Assembly (NCBI GenBank): GCA_015488875.1
Contig: WFMX01000038.1
Span: 1 to 6,209 of the forward strand
Length of the DNA stretch: 6,209 nt
Direction: 5' to 3'
Source of the DNA: Campylobacterota bacterium
Lineage (GTDB): Bacteria > Campylobacterota > Campylobacteria > Campylobacterales > Sulfurovaceae
Position numbers and translations under genes: made by a program. The notes under the pieces are model-generated. The model was not told the origin of the DNA. It worked only from the letters and a program-made list of their open reading frames with translations, and did not search any database. Below, one piece after another: positions 5,632 to 6,209 of this stretch. The first letter of the stretch is position 1, and every line of letters starts with the position of its first letter.

Positions 5632-6209
5632 ATGCAGTTTGATTTGAACGGTAAAAATATATTGCTAGGTGTGACGGGTAGTATATCTGCATACAAAGCT
5701 TGTGATTTGGCTAGGCTATTTGTAAAGTCTGGTGCTACAGTGCGAGTAGTCATGACAGCTAGTGCGCAGAGGTTTGTATCTGCATTGACATTTGAAGCAC
5801 TCACTAGACATAGTGTACTTACCCAAGATAGCGAGAGCTGGAGTAGCGAGCTAAACCACATAGAGATAGGCAAGAAGTCTGATATATTTGTCATAGCACC
5901 TATCACAGCAAACAGCATCAACAAGCTAAGCAAGGGCATAGCGGACAATATATTATTGGAGTCTGCATTGGCCTTTGATGGCGAGATAGTGATCGCACCT
6001 GCCGCCAATACCCAAATGCTACAAAACCACTATACAGTAGGTAGTCTCAAAATGCTAGCAGTCAATGATTGCAGTATAGTAGAGCCACAAAAGAAAGAGT
6101 TGGCTTGTGGCGATGTAGGTAGTGGAGCATTGGCAGAGCCTATAGAGATTTATTACAAAACCGTTCAAAGTCTATTGTCAGACTCTTTTTGGAAAGATCG
6201 CCGTATAGT
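5632..6209 (+). CDS. coaBC: CoaBC (Dfp), N-terminal decarboxylase part, cut by window end
   Basis: CoaBC joins cysteine to 4'-phosphopantothenate (CoaB half) and decarboxylates the product to 4'-phosphopantetheine (CoaC half) in coenzyme A synthesis. The frame is open from ATG 5632 to the window edge, 192 codons, which covers the FMN-binding CoaC domain; the CoaB half should follow outside. GVTGSISAYKA (13-23) is the flavin phosphate loop. The catalytic residues are present: H76 in NHIEIG, N126 in PAANTQM, and C159 in LACGDVGSGAL. APITANSINKLSKGIADN (89-106) is the conserved ATAN-type block. The usual PAMN reads PAAN, a change I recall from Campylobacter relatives as well. AGGAG at 5622-5626 gives a good ribosome binding site. 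The 19-base gap after glmU points to one transcript, and glmU also lies close to dfp in Campylobacter jejuni. Confidence 0.96.
   Translation, partial: MQFDLNGKNILLGVTGSISAYKACDLARLFVKSGATVRVVMTASAQRFVSALTFEALTRHSVLTQDSESWSSELNHIEIGKKSDIFVIAPITANSINKLSKGIADNILLESALAFDGEIVIAPAANTQMLQNHYTVGSLKMLAVNDCSIVEPQKKELACGDVGSGALAEPIEIYYKTVQSLLSDSFWKDRRI

Noticed and set aside
1..6209. A hidden defence, mobile or biosynthetic gene system.
   Set aside because: Apart from the DUF2231 protein, every gene has a recognised housekeeping or membrane family. There is no transposase, integrase, toxin-antitoxin pair, CRISPR repeat or effector-like gene in the window.

Overview
The window looks like ordinary chromosome from a member of the Campylobacterota (the former Epsilonproteobacteria), probably a sulfur-oxidising marine type such as Sulfurovum, Sulfurimonas or a relative. 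The evidence is the AT-leaning composition with heavy use of ATA and TAT codons, the gene order tatB-tatC-queA (as I recall it from Helicobacter and Campylobacter), the pairing of glmU with coaBC/dfp, and epsilon-type sequence variants (YPGTGGA in GlmU, PAAN in CoaBC). The genus is inferred. All genes are on the + strand, and I found no credible gene on the - strand.

Bases 1-2336 form one compact unit. It holds the lysine-rich C-terminal end of TatB, complete TatC (the two share one base in TAATG), QueA for queuosine tRNA modification, and a HemJ-type protoporphyrinogen oxidase. The gaps are -1, about 40 and 19 bases, so co-transcription is likely. Bases 2337-2449 hold a good extended -10 promoter and a strong ribosome binding site for the next gene.

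Bases 2450-3364 encode a DUF2231-type membrane protein. Its long Ala/Glu/Lys-rich tail contains an in-frame 43-codon duplication, and it is the least ordinary gene here. Bases 3365-3633 carry no gene that I can support. They hold a 10-bp-stem palindrome, a run of eight C, and a weak hairpin followed by a T-rich stretch that may end the DUF2231 transcript. Bases 3634-4104 encode a short, divergent DedA-family membrane protein with no ATG start. Bases 4105-4322 are non-coding and hold a long inverted repeat followed by a -10 box and a ribosome binding site.

Bases 4323-6209 hold complete glmU (UDP-GlcNAc synthesis for peptidoglycan and lipopolysaccharide) and, 19 bases later, the 5' two-fifths or so of coaBC (coenzyme A synthesis), which runs off the window.

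Most of the content is housekeeping: protein export, tRNA modification, haem, cell-wall precursor and CoA synthesis. I see no CRISPR array, transposase, tRNA, rRNA or defence system. I could not identify a previously undescribed multi-gene system. The places worth a second look are the duplicated tail of the DUF2231 protein and the two structured intergenic regions.
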